Shown: positions 33,591 to 43,512, counted from the first letter of the stretch. The stretch: DNA of 64,000 bases from CBDBCU01 sp965203435 (GCA_965203435.1 CBDBCU010000005.1:62001-126000), one strand, 5' to 3'. Notes: generated by a model not told the origin, from the sequence alone. Numbers and translations are program-made.

Positions 33591-35021
33591 ATGAATGGCA
33601 ACGGGAATGCGCTGGAGGAACGGCTGGGCCGGTGGCGGGATTATGCCGGCCGCCGGGGGTTGTCCGACTCGGCTGTGGCCGCCGGGGAAAACCGTTTGCG
33701 GGAAGCGGCGGCGGAACTGCAAGCGGCCGGCTTGACTGCCGACGAATCCTTTTTGATTGCCTTGAAACGGCAGGCGGCATCGGATGCCGTTATTCGGGAT
33801 TTTGCCGGGGAATACTGGCGGGAATGGGGGCCGGCCCCGGCGGCGGAATTGGCAAGCCCGGAGGAATCGGCCGCCGCAGTGACCGGGATGGCGGCCTCCG
33901 CCTTGTCCGCTGCGGCGGCCGCCGGTCACCGCCGGGAGTTTCTGGTGGTGATGGCCCTGGCCGTCGCCGCCGGGATCTTGGTACAGTCCCCCCGTCTGTT
34001 CGGCTACCGCTTTTTTGGCGACGAATCCGCGGCGCTGTTTTACCTCCGCAACGCATCCCTTTTTGTCCTGCCGCTGCTGGCCGGCTATTTTGCCTGGAAA
34101 CGGCGGCTGAATCGGCGGCAATGCCTTTGGTTGGCCTTGCCCTTTGTTGCGGCCGCCCTCTTTGCCAACCTCTATCCCTACGCCCGGGCGGAAAATGGGA
34201 CGCCGGCCACTCTGCTGCTGGCCGCCCTGCATCTGCCGCTGTTCCTGTGGTTGGCGGTGGGATTGGCCTATGCCGGCGGCCAATGGCGGACTACGGCCGC
34301 GCGGATGGATTTCATCCGCTTTTCCGGGGAATTGTTCATCTACTACGCGCTGATTGCTATGGGCGGCGGGGTCTTGACCGGCTTGACCTTTGCCCTGTTC
34401 TATTTCATTGACCTCGAAATTGCGGACCTGGCCGGGGAGTGGCTGCTGCCCGGCTGCGCGGCCGGGGCGGTAATAGTGGCGGCTTGGCTGGTGGAATCCC
34501 GGCAGCGGGTTATGGAAAACATCGCCCCCTTGCTGGCCCGGGTCTTTACGCCGTTGGTGGCGCTGGTGCTGCTGGCTTTCCTGGCGGCGATGCTGGGGAC
34601 GGGGCGCGGCGTGGACGCGCAACGGGAGGCGCTGATTGGCTTTGACCTGCTGCTGGCCCTGGTGTTGGGCCTGCTGTTGTACGGCATTTCCGCCCGCCGT
34701 CCTACGGATAAGCCTAACCTCTTTGACGGGTTGACCGTGCTGCTGATTATCAGCGCTATCATCGCCGACGCGGTAGCCCTGTCCGCCATTGCCGCCCGCA
34801 TTACCGAGTTCGGGTTCAGCGCCAACAAAACGGCGGCGTTGGGCGAAAACCTGATTCTGCTGGTCAACCTGGGCTGGGCGGCTTGGCTCTATATCCAATT
34901 CCTGCGCGGCCGCGCCGATTTCGCCGCTTTGGAACGCTGGCAGACGGCTTATCTGCCGGTCTATGCAGTCTGGGCCGCCCTGGTAATCGCCGCCTTTCCG
35001 CCGCTGTTCGGGTTTAACTGA
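33591..35021 (+). CDS. DUF4153-like polytopic membrane protein
   Basis: A 476-residue protein. The N-terminal 85 residues are a soluble helical segment (LEERLGRWRDYAGRRG...LTADESFLIALKRQ) of the kind called a permease prefix domain. At least ten TM helices follow, including RFSGELFIYYALIAMGGGVLTGLTFALF, which fits DUF4153 membrane proteins. The function is unknown. It stands alone, flanked by palindromic repeats on both sides. Confidence 0.7.
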   Translation: MNGNGNALEERLGRWRDYAGRRGLSDSAVAAGENRLREAAAELQAAGLTADESFLIALKRQAASDAVIRDFAGEYWREWGPAPAAELASPEESAAAVTGMAASALSAAAAAGHRREFLVVMALAVAAGILVQSPRLFGYRFFGDESAALFYLRNASLFVLPLLAGYFAWKRRLNRRQCLWLALPFVAAALFANLYPYARAENGTPATLLLAALHLPLFLWLAVGLAYAGGQWRTTAARMDFIRFSGELFIYYALIAMGGGVLTGLTFALFYFIDLEIADLAGEWLLPGCAAGAVIVAAWLVESRQRVMENIAPLLARVFTPLVALVLLAFLAAMLGTGRGVDAQREALIGFDLLLALVLGLLLYGISARRPTDKPNLFDGLTVLLIISAIIADAVALSAIAARITEFGFSANKTAALGENLILLVNLGWAAWLYIQFLRGRADFAALERWQTAYLPVYAVWAALVIAAFPPLFGFN

Positions 35022-35037
35022 GTTCGGATTTATAGAA

Positions 35038-35138
35038 ACCGTCATTCCCGCGTAAGCGGGAATCCAGAAATGCCCGATTGGTAGTGGGCCGGTCTTGGGC
35101 AGTACCGTCGGGATTCCCGCTTACGCGGGAATGACGGT
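35038..35138. repeat. Family A palindromic element
   Basis: Complete copy starting 17 bases after the DUF4153-like stop codon. Confidence 0.92.
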
Positions 35139-35183
35139 TGCGGCCGGCGGTTTCCGGGGCAATAGCCTATACCGGACATCCCC

Positions 35184-36302
35184 CTACCCCAACTCCCCCA
35201 AGGCCGCCGCCAGCCGTTGGCAGTCGGGCAGGGGGCGGATGCCGATGCGGATGCAGTCCGGCAGGCCGAAAGAGGCGCAGTCCCGGACGAATAAACCCCG
35301 CCGCATCAGCTTTTCCCGTACCGCCGCCCCATTGCCTACCGCTGCCAATAGAAAGTTGGCGGCCGAAGGCATTACTCCATAGCCCAAGCCGGTCAATTCC
35401 CTAGTCAAGTAATCTTTGGCGGCGACGACCGCGGCCCGGGCCCGGGGCAGATAATCGGCATCGGACAAAGCCACCAATCCGGCCGCTTGCGCCAGAGCGT
35501 TGACGCTCCAATCCGGCTGCAAGGCGGCCAATCGCGCTATAACCGCCGGCGCGGCCAAAGCGTAGCCCAGGCGCAGGCCGGTCAAGGCATAGTCTTTGGT
35601 CATCGACCGCAGGATGACCAGGTTGTCCGCTATCCCGCCGGCCGGCCGCAGCAACGCCGCCTCGTCCCAGGCGTCCGCCACAAAGTTGACATAGGCTGCA
35701 TCCAGAACCAGCAGACCGCCGGCTTGGGCCACGGTAGCCGCCAAGGCCGCCGTTTCCCCCCGGCTCAAATAAACCCCGGTCGGATTGTTGGGATTGCACA
35801 GGAACACCAGAGAGGGCCGGCGGGATTGGATAAGGGCGGCGGCCTTATCCCAATCCCAGGCAAAGCCTTTGTCCCGCCGGGCATCCAGGGTCAGCAATTC
35901 CGCGCCGGCCAGAGCGGCGGCCCCGGCATATTCGCCATAGGTGGGGGTCAGCAGCAGGGCGGCGTTGGCGCAACCGGCCCGCGGCGGCGACAGATACGCC
36001 CTAGCCAGCAGATGAATCAGTTCCGTGGATCCGTTGCCCACCAATATGCCGTCCACCGCCGCTCCGGTATGGCGGCCGATGGCCTCCCGCAATTCCAGAC
36101 ATTCCGGGTCGGGATAGGCGGTCAAGTCCACTTGTTGCAGGGCCGGCCATAGACCGGCCGGCGGCCCCAGGGGGCTGACACTGGCCGAAAAATCCAGGAC
36201 TTCGGCCGGGTTCAGGCCCAGGGCGCGCAGTTGCGCCGGCCGGACGCCGCCATGCACCGGGCGGGTCTGCCGCCCGGCCGGGGAAAAATCTTTAACGCTC
36301 AC
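35184..36302 (-). CDS. cobD: Threonine-phosphate decarboxylase / histidinol-phosphate aminotransferase-like (CobD-type)
   Basis: A 372-residue fold-type I PLP enzyme. The N-terminal HGG (residues 18-20), DFSASVSPLGPP and VGNGSTELIHLLA are typical of CobD/CobC. The PLP lysine lies in SMTKDYALTGLRLGYA, with the FLCNPNNPTG motif before it. In cobalamin synthesis CobD makes (R)-1-amino-2-propanol phosphate, which the neighbouring CbiB attaches to the corrinoid. The GTG start overlaps the cbiB stop by 4 bases, so the pair is translationally coupled. A HisC role is the alternative; context favours cobalamin. Confidence 0.82.
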   Translation of the reverse strand: MSVKDFSPAGRQTRPVHGGVRPAQLRALGLNPAEVLDFSASVSPLGPPAGLWPALQQVDLTAYPDPECLELREAIGRHTGAAVDGILVGNGSTELIHLLARAYLSPPRAGCANAALLLTPTYGEYAGAAALAGAELLTLDARRDKGFAWDWDKAAALIQSRRPSLVFLCNPNNPTGVYLSRGETAALAATVAQAGGLLVLDAAYVNFVADAWDEAALLRPAGGIADNLVILRSMTKDYALTGLRLGYALAAPAVIARLAALQPDWSVNALAQAAGLVALSDADYLPRARAAVVAAKDYLTRELTGLGYGVMPSAANFLLAAVGNGAAVREKLMRRGLFVRDCASFGLPDCIRIGIRPLPDCQRLAAALGELG

Positions 36303-37288
36303 CAGCCAATCCCATAGCGCAGGAAAATCAATGCCAGGGCAATCAGCAGCCCCGGTATCGCCGCCGCATACATCCCTTGAATAGCGCGGGTAATATCCCG
36401 GATTTCCAGGGGGCGGGTATCATCCCCCAGAGTATAATGGCCGGCCTTGCTCAGCTGCGCGCCCAGGGCGCCGGCCATAACGCTCATGGGCCAGCCGGCG
36501 TTGGGGCTGGCGGTGCGGGAATGATCCCTTACCATTATACGCCAGGCGTTGCCAAGCCGCTGCCCCGGCAGGATAGCGCTGCCCATCAGCAGCAGGATAG
36601 CGGTCAGCCGGGCCGGAATCAGGTTGACCAGGTCATCCAATCGGGCCGCCGCCTTGCCCAGGTATTCATACTCGCCGCGATAGCCAATCATGCTGTCCAG
36701 GGTGTTGATGGCGCGGTAGGCAAAGGCGCCGGGCAAGCCGAACAGGGCAAAGGCCAGCCAGGGGCCGATAAAGCTGTCGGAACTGTTTTCGGCCACCGAT
36801 TCCACAGTGGCGGCGATAGCCTGGCCGGCGGTCATATCCGATGCGTCCCGGCTGACCAACGACCGCATATTGGCCCGTACCCCGGCCAAATCCTCCGCCG
36901 TCAATAGATTGCGGATGGTAGCGGCGGCCCGATGCAGCATCCCCAAGGCAAAGGTGGTTTTCAGCAATACCGCCCCGCCGATGACATAAGCCAGGGGATA
37001 AGCCCAGGGATGCCAGCCGTCCAGCCAGCGCAATCCTACAGCGGCCAAGACGGCGGCGGCCGCCCAGAAAATCGGGATGGACAAAGCCAGCAACCCGCCA
37101 TAAGCCAATTGCCGGCCGCCCCCCCGCCGCGGTGCCAATCTTTCCAGCAGGGCAATGGTCTGCCCCATCCATACGGTCGGATGCAGCCGCGCCGGCAATT
37201 CCCGCCCGGTCAAATCCAGCGCCACCGCCAGCAGGAGGATAGCGGCGTCGGGGGGGATTGAGAGTAGGCCGGTCAGCGGCGCAGGCAT
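36299..37288 (-). CDS. cbiB: Adenosylcobinamide-phosphate synthase CbiB
   Basis: A 329-residue membrane protein of the CbiB/CobD family. HPTVWMGQTIALLE, LVSRDASDM, TVESVAENSSDSFIGPWLAFALFGLPGAFAYRA, NTLDSMIGYR, and DHSRTASPNAGWPMSVMAGALG are all signature blocks. It joins the aminopropanol linker to cobyric acid. No cobalamin riboswitch is evident upstream; a YgiT-type gene and repeats lie there. Confidence 0.93.
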   Translation of the reverse strand: MPAPLTGLLSIPPDAAILLLAVALDLTGRELPARLHPTVWMGQTIALLERLAPRRGGGRQLAYGGLLALSIPIFWAAAAVLAAVGLRWLDGWHPWAYPLAYVIGGAVLLKTTFALGMLHRAAATIRNLLTAEDLAGVRANMRSLVSRDASDMTAGQAIAATVESVAENSSDSFIGPWLAFALFGLPGAFAYRAINTLDSMIGYRGEYEYLGKAAARLDDLVNLIPARLTAILLLMGSAILPGQRLGNAWRIMVRDHSRTASPNAGWPMSVMAGALGAQLSKAGHYTLGDDTRPLEIRDITRAIQGMYAAAIPGLLIALALIFLRYGIGW

Positions 37289-37303
37289 AAAATCGTCCGG
37301 CCG

Positions 37304-37543
37304 CTAATCCAACGCCACCGCAGTAGCGTAACTGCAAACGGCTACATCGACGCCCTCCCGGGCTAGAGCCGTCGCTTTTTTCAGCAGCCGGGCGGTAACT
37401 TCCTCAGCCACATACTCCTCGCCGCAGTTGTTGCAAACCCGGGCCGGCACATCCTTGACCACCAGAATGGAGGTTCCGGGGTTCAGCGTAATTACGGCTA
37501 CGCCGTCAACGACTTCCCCGTGTTTGCAAATCAAGCATTTCAT
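37304..37543 (-). CDS. YgiT-type zinc-finger protein (MqsA N-terminal-like)
   Basis: A 79-residue protein with two zinc-binding CxxC pairs, CLIC (residues 3-6) and CNNC (about 37-40, in the context PARVCNNCGEEYV). This is the N-terminal zinc domain of MqsA/YgiT antitoxins without the C-terminal HTH. The usual partner toxin upstream is not visible, so it appears to be an orphan. It ends 15 bases before the cbiB start. Confidence 0.75.
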   Translation of the reverse strand: MKCLICKHGEVVDGVAVITLNPGTSILVVKDVPARVCNNCGEEYVAEEVTARLLKKATALAREGVDVAVCSYATAVALD

Positions 37544-37678
37544 AAGCCGATACTTTATCAGGAATAACCGGTTTTTCCAAGATGCCGGCGGGCATAATTA
37601 AGGGCAATTGCGTATAGCAACCGTCCTTTCCGCCGGCTATTTTGCCGTCTTTCCCGCGCAAGAGGGAATCCATAAATC

Positions 37679-37780
37679 CGCTCATCCTGAACTTGTTGAA
37701 GGATGGGCGGCAAGACTTTCAGATCCCTAGAGATTCTCGTTATCAGCCGCCGGCCATCCTTCAACAAGTTCAGGATGAGC
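37679..37780. repeat. Inverted pair of family B repeats
   Basis: CTCATCCTGAACTTGTTGAA at 37679 and CATCCTTCAACAAGTTCAGG near 37753 face each other with about 50 bases between them. Confidence 0.85.
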
Positions 37781-37804
37781 GAATGGGGGAGGCGGCGAAT
37801 TCGC

Positions 37805-37907
37805 AACCGTCATTCCCGCGCAAGCGGGAATCCGGCGGCGGTTTGGACGGCAAAGGGCTGGTCTATTCAGTACCATTCGGGATTCCCGCTTACGCGGGAA
37901 TGACGGT
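37805..37907. repeat. Family A palindromic element
   Basis: Complete copy with the GCGCAAGC arm variant on the left. Fragments of the same arm occur at 37637-37670 and 37918-37942. The stretch 37544-38000 contains only repeats. Confidence 0.9.
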
Positions 37908-38109
37908 TGTATATACGCTGGACTCCGCGCAAGCGGGAAGCCCCGTCCCTATATACCCTTGCCCGCCTATTGACCGCAAAAGGCGGCAAAAAAACGGTTA
38001 TGCCACCCCCCTTTTTCTTTGTGCTATAATCTTTTCCTTGCCGCCGATTTTGCGCGTTTGCCGAAACTCTGCCCGGAGGGGTGAAGCCTGTTGACCGCCT
38101 TGGACCTTA

Positions 38110-39468
38110 ATGGCTGCTGAAGCCCCCCGGCCCGAAACGACCGCCGCCGACCGGACGGAAACCGCCGCCGCCGATCGGACGGAAACCACGGCCGCCGCCG
38201 ACCGCCCCCGCCGCGGCCGGCTGCCCGGCTTGGGGGCCTTTTCCGTGGCCCGCCAGTATCGGGACTTCCGCTATGTCTGGCTGGGCAACTTCTTTGCCAT
38301 CGGCGCCCAATGGCTGCAAATGCTGTCTATCGGCTGGCTGACCCTGGAGCTGACCGACGGCAACGCCCTGTTGACCGGCACGGCGGTAGGCATCCGCACC
38401 ATCCCGGTGCTGGTTATCGGCCCCTGGGCCGGCGTCCTGGCCGACCGGGTCGACCGCCGCAAACTGGCGATGATTACTCAATCGGGAATGGCCGGGGCCG
38501 CCATTATCTTTGCCCTGCTGGTCATCAGTTCCGATTGGGAGGGGGATATTATCCGCGGGCCGCTGCGCTGGTGGCATCCCTTTGTCTATATGACCATTGC
38601 CGGCATTGCCCACTCTTTAATCCAGCCGGTACGCCAAGCGATGGTCGCCAACACCGTACCCCGCAGCGCCTTGGCCGGGGCTTTGGCCCTGAACGGAATG
38701 GTCTATCCCAGCACCCGCATCATATCCCCGGCCATCGGCGGCCTGCTGATTGCCCTGCTGGGGTTCAAGTGGAACTTCTTTCTGGAGGCGGCCCTGTATG
38801 TGCTGATTGTGCTGATGCTGCTGCCGGTGAAACTGCCTTACCGCAGCGAGGCCCCGCGGCGGCGGGAATCGGCTTGGGCCAGTATGCTGGCCGGCCTGCG
38901 CTATGTAAAGGACGAAAAGCGCATTTTGCAGCTGATCCTACTGCCGCTGATTCCCAACCTGGTCTTTCAGCCGCTGGTGTTCGTGCTGCCCATCTTTACC
39001 ACGGAGGTATTGAGTCGAGGCCCGGATTCCGGCGGGGCCCTGGCGGCGGCCGTGGGCGTAGGCGGCTTTATCGCCGCCATATTCATTGCCTTGGTCGGCT
39101 ACATTTTCCCCAAGGGGATTGCCGCTTTCCTGGGACTGATCGGCGGCAGCCTGTTCGTCATTCTCTTTTCCCAATCCTATTGGATGGCGGTGTCTTTCGG
39201 GATGCTGATGGGGATGGGCTTTTGCCAGTATGTCTTTCGGGTCGCCAACAGCACTTTGCTGCAAACGGTGGTGCCGGACGGGCTGCGCGGCCGGGTGATG
39301 AGCATCTATATGCTGGATCACGGTTTGACGCCGCTGTCCACCCTGCTCATCAGCCTGTTCATCCACCTGTGGAATCCGTCCGATGCCTTTACCGTTATCG
39401 GGATCATCGCCCTGGCGGTGACCGTTTTGCAAACCTTGACTTTCCGCAGCGCCCGGGCTTTGCCCTAG
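38110..39468 (+). CDS. MFS transporter (EntS/DUF894-like exporter)
   Basis: A 452-residue major facilitator protein with about 12 TM helices. After a low-complexity N-terminus with TETAAADR-like repeats come FRYVWLGNFFAIGAQWLQML, the loop GVLADRVDRRKL (MFS motif A) and the second half LLQTVVPDGLRGRVMSIY, typical of the MFS_3/EntS group. The substrate is unknown. TATAAT at 38025-38030 is a probable -10. A 9-codon frame from TTG 38091 (after GGAGGG) ends inside the first codons of the gene and could couple translation; this is speculative. Followed 20 bases later by a second MFS gene. Confidence 0.85.
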   Translation: MAAEAPRPETTAADRTETAAADRTETTAAADRPRRGRLPGLGAFSVARQYRDFRYVWLGNFFAIGAQWLQMLSIGWLTLELTDGNALLTGTAVGIRTIPVLVIGPWAGVLADRVDRRKLAMITQSGMAGAAIIFALLVISSDWEGDIIRGPLRWWHPFVYMTIAGIAHSLIQPVRQAMVANTVPRSALAGALALNGMVYPSTRIISPAIGGLLIALLGFKWNFFLEAALYVLIVLMLLPVKLPYRSEAPRRRESAWASMLAGLRYVKDEKRILQLILLPLIPNLVFQPLVFVLPIFTTEVLSRGPDSGGALAAAVGVGGFIAAIFIALVGYIFPKGIAAFLGLIGGSLFVILFSQSYWMAVSFGMLMGMGFCQYVFRVANSTLLQTVVPDGLRGRVMSIYMLDHGLTPLSTLLISLFIHLWNPSDAFTVIGIIALAVTVLQTLTFRSARALP

Positions 39469-39488
39469 CCGCCGGCCGGTAATAACGA

Positions 39489-40958
39489 ATGATTGCCCGA
39501 ATTCCGATGATTGCCCGCATCGCCCAAAGCGGCGGCTACAAGTGGTGGGCCTTTGCCGCCGTAGCCATCGGCACCTTTGCCTCGGTTGCCGACCAGGTCA
39601 GCGTCAATGTGGCTTTGCATCCCATTGCCGGCTACTTTGACGCGTCCATTCCCACCGTGCAGTGGGTCATTCTGGCCTACACCCTGACCATCAGCGCCCT
39701 GCTGCTGCCGATGGGCCGCCTGTCCGACATCATCGGGCTGAAACGGGTTTATATCATCGGCTCCCTGCTTTTTGCCCTCTTTGCCCTGGCCGCCGGCTTG
39801 GCGGCCAATATGGGATTGCTGATTGGCTTTCGCATTCTGCAAGGGGCCGGGGCGGCGATGACCCAAGGCACCGGCATGGCGATAATCGCCGCCGCCTTTC
39901 CCGGGAATGAACGGGGCAAGGCCATCGGCTTGATGATGGGGGTGGTCAGCAGCGGAGCCATCGTCGGCCCGGCGTTGGGCGGCTTTCTGCTGGGCTTGTT
40001 CGGCTGGCGGGCGGTGTTTCTGGTGAACCTGCCCATGGTCGCTCTGGGCGTGGCGTTGACTTTGGCCGTGGTGCGGGAACGGGCGGCGGAAAGCGGCGGC
40101 CCTGGGGGCCGGCCCGGCTTTGACTGGTTGGGCGCGGCTCTATCCACCGGGGCGCTGCTGCTGCTGTTGCTGACGGTGACCAACGCCTATCGTTTCGGCT
40201 GGACTTCGCCGCCGGTGTTGACCGCCCTGGCGATTTTTGCCGGCTTGCTGGCGGCCTTTGTCTGGTGGGAACTGCGGACGCCGAATCCGATGCTGAATCC
40301 CCGTTTTTTCCAGGGGATGATTTTTTCCAGCGGCGTATCGGCGGCCTTTCTGGCTTTTTTCGGCGGCATATCCATATTTTTCCTGACGCCTTTTTACTTG
40401 CAGGGGGTATTGGGCTACAGCCCGGAAAAGACCGGCCTGACCCTGGTGCCGGGAGCGGTGTGTATGCTGTTCCTGGGGCCGCTGAGCGGCCGCCTGTCCG
40501 ACCGCTACGGATTCCGCATCTTTACCGTGGGCGGATTGGCCTGTTCCGCCGTCAGCCTGTTCATTTTGTCCCGGGTAACGGCGGACACTTCCCTGGGGGT
40601 GATTTTGCCGGCGTTAATCCTGCAAAGCTGCGGAATGGGCTTGTTCTTTTCGCCAAACGCCAGCTCGGTATTGAGTTCGGTGGGCCGGGAAAGCTACGGC
40701 GTCATTTCGGCTTTCCTGAACCTGGTGCGGAACTCGGGCAATGTCATCAGCATAGCCCTATCCACTGCCATAGTTACGGCGACGATGGGATCTTTGGGCT
40801 ACGAACCCAGCCTGGATGCGGTGCAGCCCGGCGGCGCGGCCGGAGTAGGCCATGCCTTTACCGTCGGCTTGCGCTACACCTATCTGACCATGACCGTGCT
40901 GCTGCTGGCGGCCACCGGCATATCGGCCCTGCGCGGCCGCCCGGCGGAGGGCGGGTAG
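39489..40958 (+). CDS. MFS transporter, DHA2 (14-TM drug:H+ antiporter) family
   Basis: A 489-residue MFS protein. VAIGTFASVADQVSVNVALHPIA, VILAYTLTISALLLPMGRLSDIIGLKRVY (motif A) and the GAIVGPALGGFLLGLFGWRAVFLVNLP motif C are characteristic of EmrB/QacA-type exporters with 14 helices. It probably starts at 39489 or the in-frame ATG 39507. It forms a two-gene unit with the preceding MFS gene. The substrate is not predictable. Confidence 0.88.
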   Translation: MIARIPMIARIAQSGGYKWWAFAAVAIGTFASVADQVSVNVALHPIAGYFDASIPTVQWVILAYTLTISALLLPMGRLSDIIGLKRVYIIGSLLFALFALAAGLAANMGLLIGFRILQGAGAAMTQGTGMAIIAAAFPGNERGKAIGLMMGVVSSGAIVGPALGGFLLGLFGWRAVFLVNLPMVALGVALTLAVVRERAAESGGPGGRPGFDWLGAALSTGALLLLLLTVTNAYRFGWTSPPVLTALAIFAGLLAAFVWWELRTPNPMLNPRFFQGMIFSSGVSAAFLAFFGGISIFFLTPFYLQGVLGYSPEKTGLTLVPGAVCMLFLGPLSGRLSDRYGFRIFTVGGLACSAVSLFILSRVTADTSLGVILPALILQSCGMGLFFSPNASSVLSSVGRESYGVISAFLNLVRNSGNVISIALSTAIVTATMGSLGYEPSLDAVQPGGAAGVGHAFTVGLRYTYLTMTVLLLAATGISALRGRPAEGG

Positions 40959-41162
40959 GGGGATGGGGAGGGATAGCGGGCAAAACGGGCAAGGGATTCC
41001 GTTGCCTAGCCTATTCCCCCTTCCGCCGCCGGGCGCATTGACACAAGCCTTTTATCCTTTTAGACTAACGCTAATAAATCCGCGCCGGCCGGCGTTGCGG
41101 AAAGGAAATGCCGGCCGGCGGGTTAGCCTGAACCGCAAAACAGCGTAGGGGGAGAGCCTGTT

Positions 41163-43433
41163 ATGCCAACGATTGCGCCGACCCGGGAATCGGTTTCCGG
41201 GATTTACCAGCGCCTGGATCAGAACCTGCAAACCGCCCGGCAGACCCGCCGGACGCCGCTGACCCTGGCCGACAAAATCCTCTTGTCCCATCTGGACGAC
41301 CCCAGCCATACCGCCCTGATCCGGGGGGAAACCTACATTCAGCTGCGGCCCGACCGGGTCATCCTGCAGGATGTGCTGGGGCAGACGGCCATGCTCCAGT
41401 TTATGCAGACCCGGCGGACGGCCACCGCCGTTCCCACTTCCGTCCACTGCGATCATCTGATCCAGGCCCGGGTCGAGGGTGCCCAGGATTTGCAGGAATC
41501 CCTGGGCGAAAACCACGAAGTCTATAACTTCCTGCGGACGGCGGCCGCCAAGTACGGCGTCGGTTTCTGGGGGCCGGGAGCCGGCATCATCCACCAGGTC
41601 GCTCTGGAAAACTACGCCTTTCCGGCCCAACTGATGATTGGCACCGATTCCCATACGCCCAACGGCGGCGGGCTGGGTTCCATTTCCGTGGGCGTGGGTG
41701 GGGCTGATGCGGTGGAAGTGATGGCCGGCCTGCCCTGGGAAGTGCTGTATCCCCGCTTTATCGGCGTCCGCCTGACCGGAGAACTGAGCGGCTGGACGGC
41801 TCCTAAAGACATCATCCTGCGCCTGGCCGGCCTGCTGACCGTGTCCGGGGCCACCAACGCCATCATCGAATACTTCGGCCCCGGGGCGGCCAGCATCAGC
41901 GCCACCGGCAAAGGCACCATCTGCAATATGGGGGCTGAATTGGGGGCTACTTCCTCCACTTTCCCCTATGATGAAACGATGGCCCGCTATCTGGCGGCTA
42001 CCGGCCGGGGGGAATTGGCCGAACTGGCCGACCAGTATCGGCATCTGCTGGCCGCCGACCCGGAATGTTACGAAAATCCGGGGCAGCACTACGATCAGGT
42101 AGTGGAAATCAATTTGTCGGAATTGGAGCCGCATCTGGTCGGTCCCCATTCCCCCGACCGGGCTCGGCCCATTTCCCAAATGGCCGCCGAATTGCAGCAG
42201 GATGCCAACCTGGTGGACGAAATTTCCTCGGCTCTGATTGGCAGCTGCACCAATTCCTCGTATGAGGATATGAGCCGCTCGGCGGATGTGGCGGAACAGG
42301 CCAAGCGGCGGGGTCTCAAGGCGGCCGTTCCCTTTATGGTGACGCCCGGCTCGGAACAGGTGCGGGCCACCATTGAGCGGGATGGGCAAATGCAGTCCCT
42401 GAAGGATATTGACGCCACGGTGCTGGCGAATGCCTGCGGCCCCTGCATCGGCCAGTGGCGGCGGCAGGGCGAGCCGGTGGGCCGGCCCAACACCATCGTC
42501 ACCTCGTACAACCGCAACTTCCCGGCCCGCAACGATGGGGAGGCCGCCACGATGAACCTGATTGGCAGCCCGGAAATCGTTACCGCCCTGGCGTTGGCCG
42601 GCCGGCTGTCCTTCAATCCCTTGACCGATGCCTTGACGGACGCCGCTGGGCAGCCCTTCCGCCTGGAGCCGCCGGCTCCGGCCCCGGATGTGCCGCCGCA
42701 GAACTTCGATCGGGGCAGCTCCTCTTACGAGGATCCGCCGGAGGATGGCAGCGCCATTGAGTTGACGGTAGCTCCGGACAGCGAGCGGATTCAGCTGCTG
42801 GAGCCGTGGCCGGCGTGGGATGGGCAGGATTTTCGGGATATGCCGGTGCTGGTCAAGGCGCAGGGCAAGACCACGACCGACGCCATTTCCCCGGCCGGAG
42901 TGTGGCTGCGCTATCGGGGGCACCTGGACAAGTTCAGCGACAATATGTTTATGGGCGCGATTAACGCCTATGACGGGACGGCCGGCAAGGGCAAAAATGC
43001 GCTGACCGGCGAGGCCGGCGTGGGCTTTTCCCGCCTGGCCCGGGATTACCAGGCCCAGGGCGTCAAGTGGGTGGTGGTCGGCGATTTCAACTATGGGGAG
43101 GGCAGCAGTCGGGAACACGCGGCCTTGTCGCCGCGGCTGCTGGGCGGCGCGGCGGTCATCGTCCGCAGTTTTGCCCGCATCCACGAAAGCAACCTGAAAA
43201 AGCAGGGCCTGCTGGCCTTGACCTTTCCCAACCCCGACGACTACGACCGCATCCGGGAGGATGACCGCCTCAGCTTGGTGGGCCTGCAAGACCTGGCCCC
43301 CGGCCAGCCGGTAGAGTGCCGGATCCAACACAGCGACGGCAGCCAGGAAACCCTGCAGCTGAACCACTCCTACGGCGAGTCCCAGCTGGAATGGTTCCGC
43401 AAAGGTTCGGCGCTGAACTTGTTTCATGGGTAG
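41163..43433 (+). CDS. acn: Aconitate hydratase, mitochondrial type
   Basis: A 756-residue aconitase of the short mitochondrial-like group. DSHTPNGGG lies in the substrate region. The three 4Fe-4S cysteines are Cys362 (IGSCTNSSYEDM), Cys425 and Cys428 (ACGPCIGQW). The C-terminal swivel domain contains GDFNYGEGSSREHAAL and SFARIHESNLKKQGLL. It interconverts citrate and isocitrate in the TCA cycle. GGGGGAG lies 8 bases before the ATG. Monocistronic. Confidence 0.96.
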   Translation: MPTIAPTRESVSGIYQRLDQNLQTARQTRRTPLTLADKILLSHLDDPSHTALIRGETYIQLRPDRVILQDVLGQTAMLQFMQTRRTATAVPTSVHCDHLIQARVEGAQDLQESLGENHEVYNFLRTAAAKYGVGFWGPGAGIIHQVALENYAFPAQLMIGTDSHTPNGGGLGSISVGVGGADAVEVMAGLPWEVLYPRFIGVRLTGELSGWTAPKDIILRLAGLLTVSGATNAIIEYFGPGAASISATGKGTICNMGAELGATSSTFPYDETMARYLAATGRGELAELADQYRHLLAADPECYENPGQHYDQVVEINLSELEPHLVGPHSPDRARPISQMAAELQQDANLVDEISSALIGSCTNSSYEDMSRSADVAEQAKRRGLKAAVPFMVTPGSEQVRATIERDGQMQSLKDIDATVLANACGPCIGQWRRQGEPVGRPNTIVTSYNRNFPARNDGEAATMNLIGSPEIVTALALAGRLSFNPLTDALTDAAGQPFRLEPPAPAPDVPPQNFDRGSSSYEDPPEDGSAIELTVAPDSERIQLLEPWPAWDGQDFRDMPVLVKAQGKTTTDAISPAGVWLRYRGHLDKFSDNMFMGAINAYDGTAGKGKNALTGEAGVGFSRLARDYQAQGVKWVVVGDFNYGEGSSREHAALSPRLLGGAAVIVRSFARIHESNLKKQGLLALTFPNPDDYDRIREDDRLSLVGLQDLAPGQPVECRIQHSDGSQETLQLNHSYGESQLEWFRKGSALNLFHG

Positions 43434-43464
43434 GGTTTGGGGTAGGTAGCTGACCGGGTAATTA

Positions 43465-43507
43465 TCGGTGTTGACAGTGGGTAAAACCGGCTGTCAACGC
43501 CGATAGC
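43465..43507. promoter_or_regulatory. Strong hairpin between aconitase and the DUF4365 gene
   Basis: TATCGGTGTTGACAG pairs with CTGTCAACGCCGATA with one mismatch. It has no T-run, so it may be a transcript end for aconitase, a leader structure or a boundary element of the accessory pair. Confidence 0.5.
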
Positions 43508-43512
43508 CCGTC

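Noticed and set aside
33510..35045. 511-residue open frame antisense to the DUF4153-like gene
   Set aside because: It runs into family A repeats at both ends and has shadow-type composition; the sense frame shows proper transmembrane periodicity.
37289..37560. Cobalamin riboswitch upstream of cbiB
   Set aside because: The space is taken by the YgiT-type gene, and no B12-box-like conserved string was seen.
41052..43427. 791-residue open frame antisense to aconitase
   Set aside because: It is the mirror of a high-GC coding sequence; the sense strand encodes an unmistakable aconitase with all cluster ligands.
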